Assembly: GCA_029964075.1 (NCBI GenBank)
Contig: CM057141.1
Coordinates: forward strand, 6,820,001 to 6,884,000
Direction: 5' to 3'
DNA length: 64,000 nucleotides
Origin: Patiria pectinifera
Taxonomy: Eukaryota; Echinodermata; Asteroidea; Valvatida; Asterinidae
Shown: piece by piece, positions 44,913 to 64,000 of the stretch
Position numbering within the stretch: position 1 is the first letter of the stretch
Layout: every line of letters begins with the position of its first letter
Translations under genes and position numbers: made by a program
Notes under the pieces: generated by a model
Told to the model about the DNA's origin: nothing
Databases searched by the model: none
The model's input: only the letters and a program-made list of their open reading frames with translations

Positions 44913-46277
44913 TCGGCAACAGCAGTCTCAAATCAATGTAAATGATTTTTTCCAAGGAAATGCTACACAGCTGAGATACGGACATGAACGTTTAGGTCAA
45001 CTGTCATTTAATAAAATTAATCTATACAGTGTTGTGCATTTAATTTTTATTATTATTATTATTAATGTATTTTCGGGTCCGTAGATTCCTCAGACTAAAA
45101 GAATCCGCAAGTACAACAAGCATTTAAATGGCCGAGAAAATAATTTTTGTTTCTACTTAGTTTCAACCTCTGTTCTTAGTGTTCTCCACTTTTCAGTGTT
45201 ATTTAAGACATTTGGGTTGTTGGGTTCGCTCGTACCCCCCGCCCTGCAAACAGGACGTACTCTGATCGAGCTTCACAGAATCTTGTGAAGGAAATGGTCT
45301 ATGACCTATGTATAAACAGGGGCGTAGCACGGTAATTTTTATTGGGGAGGGGGTTAATTTGTTTTGAAAAGGGCACTTGCACATCCGTTGTAAAATGTAG
45401 ACAGGTTTTTTTTTTCTCCGGACACTTGGCCTCCGTAAAATCAAAAAGCAGGGGGGGGGGGTACCTTCTGTAGATGGGGGCGCTGTTCAAAACCGACAAT
45501 TATCAGGGTGATACATGTGCGCAATTCTAAAAAAGGCACCCAAAACGGCAGATGCCACAAAAAAAGGGCACGACTTCTTTTTGGAAAAGGGGACTTGGTC
45601 AGAAAAAAAACGGCACTCTTTACAAATTATTTGGGGGTAAGCCCATTGAAAAAAGGGCATTTGAATGGAAAAAAGGCAGTCTTTACATCTTTACAAAATA
45701 TTGGGGGGGGGGGGTTAAATACTGTGTGGCGGTAAACACGTTTCCGTACTTTTGCAAAGCTTTTTACACAAAAGTTTTCATGAGACTTTCATTCCCTGAC
45801 ACATGAGGGCGCTATTATCGCGCGCTGGACGGTACGGGCATATCATAGACATAAAGAACCTATGGGGCATATGGATACGGTAGGATTAGGACTCGGAGTT
45901 GTAGAGACGACTGGATAGTTCAAGCAATTACAGGTAGGGGGCCGTACTAGTAGTAATAGTATCAAAACACTTTTATTTTACTGAATAAAGCCAACGAAAT
46001 GTATTGCAGTACTTGTACTAAATGCTAAGCGTCAAATAAAATGCTCAATGTGTGCACTGTATCCATTTTCAAGAAACGCAGTGGCTATTAATACGGCAGC
46101 CGTAACGTATTTCCCATTTTCTATCGTTACGGTAGACTGCAACTTTTATAAAAACATGACAAGAAAATAAAAAATTAGAAGGAAAAAAGTGAATTTGAAC
46201 GTTATGAAATTCGGACTTTATTTCCCTTTAAAAAAAAATCCTCTAAAGCCTCAGGTTAGAAATAGAAAAAAAAATTT
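44913..46277. other. Intergenic DNA, no gene seen
   Basis: Includes a stretch at 45318-45720 of GGGGCGTAGCACGG followed by AAAAAGGGCA-rich and G-tract sequence, which looks like decayed repeat DNA. Family not recognised. Confidence 0.4.
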
Positions 46278-46353
46278 GAGTGCAAAACTGAGATTCGAAC
46301 CCGCAACCTCGCGGTGCAAAATCCTACCCTCTATCGATTGAGCTGTCGCACTC
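46278..46353 (-). tRNA. tRNA-like sequence (tRNA pseudogene or SINE head)
   Basis: Read on the minus strand: GAGTGCG pairs with TGCACTC as an acceptor stem, and CAGCTCAATCGATAGAGGG is a good A-box and D-arm. A TTT triplet lies in the anticodon-loop position, but the anticodon stem is poor. GGTTCGAATCT is a B-box, yet the T-stem has mismatches. A run of nine T follows three bases downstream (pol III terminator-like). Stem defects make a working tRNA unlikely. Confidence 0.4.
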
Positions 46354-46621
46354 GTGGAAACAAATAACTATATACCTGCGTGCGTATCAAAAAGTATCGT
46401 AGAGGGCGCTAAACAACGACTGCCGTAACGATAGCCACTTCGAAAAAAGATTGCGACACAATTCAACACACTTAGCATGCTTAGTCTTGTCATGGTCTTG
46501 TCGAGCGCAATTCGAGTCCCACGCGCACGCAAGTTTAAACTTGCGCGCGCAGGTTTAAACTTGCGCGTTTGACTCAGATTGCGCTCGACAGTCTTACTCT
46601 TCATGCTCTTGGTGCAAAGCA

Positions 46622-47695
46622 TAGCCCAGGTTAGCCCCATAAATGTGGCCAATTTACTGGACTACCTGAGTACCTCCGTAAACATAGGCCACACATCCAC
46701 CATGTACAAAAACATGTCGAACTTTGTCAAATATTGATTTTCACATTTAGGCTTAATTTGTAGTTTTTTTGTAGTGAGTATGCTTAAGAAGCATACTCAC
46801 CCTCTTTATAGGCCGATCAGAAAGTGCTGCCTTTTTCAGGTGTCTATTTTTCGTGAAATTACCAGATTCGTTTGCACACGTTTGCGTATCAAAATTTCAA
46901 CATGAAATTTCATGAAAATTAGACACCTGGAAAAGGCAGCACTTTCTGATTAGCCTATAAAGAGGGTGAGTATGCTTCTCAAGCAAAAAAGAACTACAAA
47001 CTAAGCCTAAATGTGAAAATCAAAATTTGACAAAGTTCGACATGTTTTTGTACATGGTGGAAGGGAAAAAATTCCATACTCGGTCGCCACTTTTTGCAAT
47101 TAATTTTCAAGCGCCAAAAGTTGCGTCCTTTATAGTTATTCCCTCCACTTTCCCTCCTCTACTTTCATCCTCTCCTTTCCTTTACTTTTATTTATCAATC
47201 AGTCACTTAAGCCTACTTCATCGAGATTCGAACCACGGACTCTTGTTGCTTGACACACGAGACTCTAAAACGCTAGGCCGCGCACGATTGCTGTTGCAAT
47301 GATGAATCTTTGGATGTATTTGAAGTAGCCATTGAAATAAACTAAATCTTCATGAGAAAATAAGTATTCATAATGACGTATTGCACTATCATTGGCCGGC
47401 TCATGCGACGTCATGGTTGTCGACGTCATGCGTTGCTGTTGACCGGCTGCTTCAACTTAGTTCTGCACGATGTGTGCATCCAAAATGTGCTCTAAAAACA
47501 CATTTTGTCTAATTTTTTTTTCACCTTAACACAGCTTCCTGGATTCCTCTTGGTTGAAATCAAAAGGTGAGATGAACATTAATATGTTTGGCGGCAGATA
47601 AATTGACGATCGAGTATGGAATTTTTCCCGGTGGAAGTGTGGCCTATGTTTACGGAGGTAGTCCAGTAAATTGGCCACATTTATGGGGCTAAGCC
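46622..47695. mobile_element. Large nested foldback complex
   Basis: The outer arms pair TAGCCCCATAAATGTGGCCA (46632) with its inverse TGGCCACATTTATGGGGCTA near 47671-47690. Inside, AGCATACTCACCCTCTTTAT (46789) pairs with its inverse near 46960-46978, and the word (A/T)CAGAAAGTGCTGCCTTTT(T/C)C recurs at 46817 and again outside at 47757. A tRNA-derived segment lies within. This suggests several insertions of related palindromic elements into one another. Confidence 0.6.
47221..47290 (-). mobile_element. tRNA-derived SINE-like head inside the foldback complex
   Basis: On the minus strand GGCCTAGCGTTTTAGAG serves as an A-box-like D-arm and GTGGTTCGAATCTCG as a B-box. Flanking stems do not close well. 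It resembles SINE heads more than a tRNA gene. Confidence 0.45.
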
Positions 47696-47933
47696 CATGT
47701 CCAAATGTAAAAAAAAAAGCGATCCGTAGAGTCCTTGTTACTCGGACTAGGCTAATCAGAAAGTGCTGCCTTTTCCGGATGTCTAATTTTCATGAAATTT
47801 CATGTTGAAATTTTGATATGCAAACGTGTGCAAACGAACCTGGAAATTTCACGAAAAATAGACATCTGAAAAAGGCACAAAGAGGGTGAGTATGCTTCTT
47901 AAGCTAAAAACCCTACAAAAAAAGCCTAAATTA

Positions 47934-48312
47934 GGCCAAAAAAAAAAAGTCTCCGGTTTCTGGTATGGAGCTTGCCCCAAAAGTGGTGCGGCGACGCGGC
48001 TTTTTTTTTTTTTTACCTGTTTTTTTTTTTTTTTTGGCTTCAAATGTCGGCTGATGACTGCAAATGGTGCCCGACTAAACTTAGTGTAAATATATGGGAG
48101 TCCAGAGAGGCCACATAAATCTTATTCTCGATCATAACCCCTTCTAAAAATACGTTAAAATTGTGCAGCAGCAGAATTCCAGTCAAACCAGTGAGTTTGG
48201 CGGTTTTGAAACATCATCTTGTATTGAAAAAAAAACTTTTTCATTTTGCCGACGCGCATGGCTACGGCGACGCGCGCGCATACCAGAAACCGGAGACTTT
48301 TTTTTTTTGGCC
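47934..48312. mobile_element. PIF/Harbinger-type MITE, family B copy 1, TSD TTA
   Basis: Ends are GGCCAAAAAAAAAAAGTCTC and GAGACTTTTTTTTTTGGCC, flanked by TTA on both sides (47931-47933 and 48313-48315). Terminal sequence resembles family A, but the body differs (GTGGTGCGGCGACGCGGC ... GATGACTGCAAATGGTGCC) and is shared with 55269-55625. Confidence 0.8.
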
Positions 48313-48796
48313 TTAGTCCCACTAACTGGGGCACTAGAACTCCTTTTTTGACCTTTGGGATGTTGGTCTGTCGTACTAGCGTCCCACAACGGAAATATTG
48401 TCAAAGTGACAATTTCAAAGTTCACCACAAAAATCACGCAAAATACTTGACAAAAATGAAATCACAAGGTGAGGTGAAAATTGATGTGTTTGGCGGTAGA
48501 TAAAGTGGAGGCCTTGTAAGGAAAACTTTTCAAACAGTGCCCTCTTACATTTTTAAAAGACCCTACTGTAGTAGAACTTCAGCTAAAGCCACTCTTTCTG
48601 CTTGGACCTTTACTATTGCCCGATCACAACCAGAATGTCAAAGAAGAGTTGTAGGGTCCAAAGGTACTCGAACTTCCATTGTTTAAGGGTGACTGAAGGT
48701 GGCCTGATTTTCTTTTTCAGTGTCTGCTCACCCCTGAAGTCTGAGTCCCAGAAGTCTGCATCCATTCTGAGCTAGAGAGGCCCATCTTGCTCTAAG
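48313..48796 (+). promoter_or_regulatory. OSGEP upstream region
   Basis: No gene is seen here; the OSGEP promoter should lie in it. A pyrimidine tract with CAG at 48709-48720 (TTTTCTTTTTCAG) could be the acceptor of a 5' UTR intron. In that case the transcription start is further upstream, beyond the MITE. Confidence 0.35.
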
Positions 48797-63178
<14,382 letters not shown>

Positions 63179-64000
63179 GTGTCAGTGCCGACAAGACAAT
63201 GAGTAGGACCACCGTTTTTGCATACAAGGCTTTTGTGGTACAAGCTTGATTCATGCACGGTTACCACCTCATTGATGCCAAAGAGAGTTATGACAGACAC
63301 TGGAACACCATTGCCACTGTGAACACGGATGCCAAGTTCATCGTTCTTTGCACCGTATGCGTGTGACTCAGCGCAAGCAAGCGGTGGTCCAACGGACACA
63401 CTGCAGCTCTTGTGTGTGGTCATACAGTGCCATCTTCTGTTCCAAGCAGAGTCTACTCTTTGGAGGATCTGGCAAGGACTGGAACTATACAGCCAACGAG
63501 GAGGACAACAGATTTGAGTGTTGTATAGACTCGTTGCACTAGGGCTCCGTGCACAAGTACCCCCTCAACGGTTACAAGGGGAGAGTTGGGGGAGACCACT
63601 GGGAGGGATGACGCCCGACGCTCATGTAAAGACGCTTCAGCTTTGTGTACATTCTGAATATAATTAGCCATGCTTGCTTCATGCATGCGTAAGTTTGTCG
63701 TCTGGGGTTTCAAAAGCACCATTTACTGCTTGTGCAGAAAAGGCCACATGCAAGGGGAAATATCTTTGGTTGTTTTGAGAATGACGTTGCTTTCAACAAA
63801 CGCTTTTTACAGTGTTTTTAGTCAGGTGCTCTTTCAAAGTTATCTTTGCATGCCAGTAACATAAAGTGGTTTATATTAGTGATGTACAGATCATTTGATT
63901 GGTGGAAGTCACATCACGTGACATTCATTATTGCTGCCATTCACGCCGGGGCTCAAAAAGTCCCGTTCGCCCATGGTGAATGGGATTTACTATTCAACAG
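63179..64000 (+). other. OSGEP 3' UTR and right edge of window
   Basis: No AATAAA was recognised, so the 3' end is not fixed. From about 63884 to the window edge the sequence is an inverted, diverged copy of 61723-61840 (GTCACATCACGTGACATTCA, CGCCGGGGCTCAAAAAGTCC), so a mobile repeat continues beyond the window. Confidence 0.5.

Noticed and set aside
46278-46353. Functional tRNA gene with TTT anticodon
   Set aside because: The acceptor stem and A-box are good, but the anticodon and T stems are broken. I kept it only as a tRNA-like or SINE-head feature.

Overview
The window is nuclear DNA of an animal. Genes are split by short and long GT-AG introns, intergenic DNA is AT-rich, and small non-autonomous DNA transposons (MITEs) and palindromic foldbacks are very dense. 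Protein similarity recalled from memory (ZNF423/521, OSGEP, UGT, matriptase-like protease) fits an invertebrate deuterostome. An echinoderm is my best guess, but the sequence alone does not prove it.

Layout: (1) 1-13.9 kb has no coding exon I can support. It holds TGTACATG-rich AT DNA, several foldbacks (two carry tRNA T-arm sequence), and three GC-rich islands (about 8.4-8.9, 9.7-10.7 and 11.5-12.2 kb) that may be cis-regulatory DNA of the next gene. (2) 13,928-21,445 (+) carries the last five coding exons of a ZNF423/ZNF521 (Oaz/Zfp423) orthologue, a many-fingered C2H2 cofactor of EBF and BMP-SMAD signalling. Its first exon lies further upstream. (3) 24.9-26.0 kb is foldback and MITE DNA. 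At 26,960-28,923 (-) is a tentative two-exon gene for a small secreted protein ending in a FAMeT-like domain. (4) 31,095-39,947 (+) is a complete 11-exon gene for a 581-aa secreted CUB-CUB-LDLRa-trypsin protease. (5) 40,498-43,801 (-) is a complete 4-exon, 549-aa UDP-glycosyltransferase, convergent with the protease. (6) 48,797-63,178 (+) is a complete 13-exon OSGEP (Kae1) gene. It encodes 335 aa, the human length, and its introns are packed with MITEs, hairpins and a 1.24-kb tandem duplication.

The four clear genes belong to unrelated pathways (transcription, extracellular proteolysis, ER glycosyl transfer, tRNA t6A modification). Nothing suggests they work together.

I see no retroviral, LTR or Polinton coding region, no CRISPR array and no rRNA. 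The observations most worth following are the seven-finger C-terminal extension of the ZNF423-type protein, EBF-like palindromes in the GC-rich island upstream of it, tRNA-half palindromes, and MITE families whose target-site duplications can be read directly.
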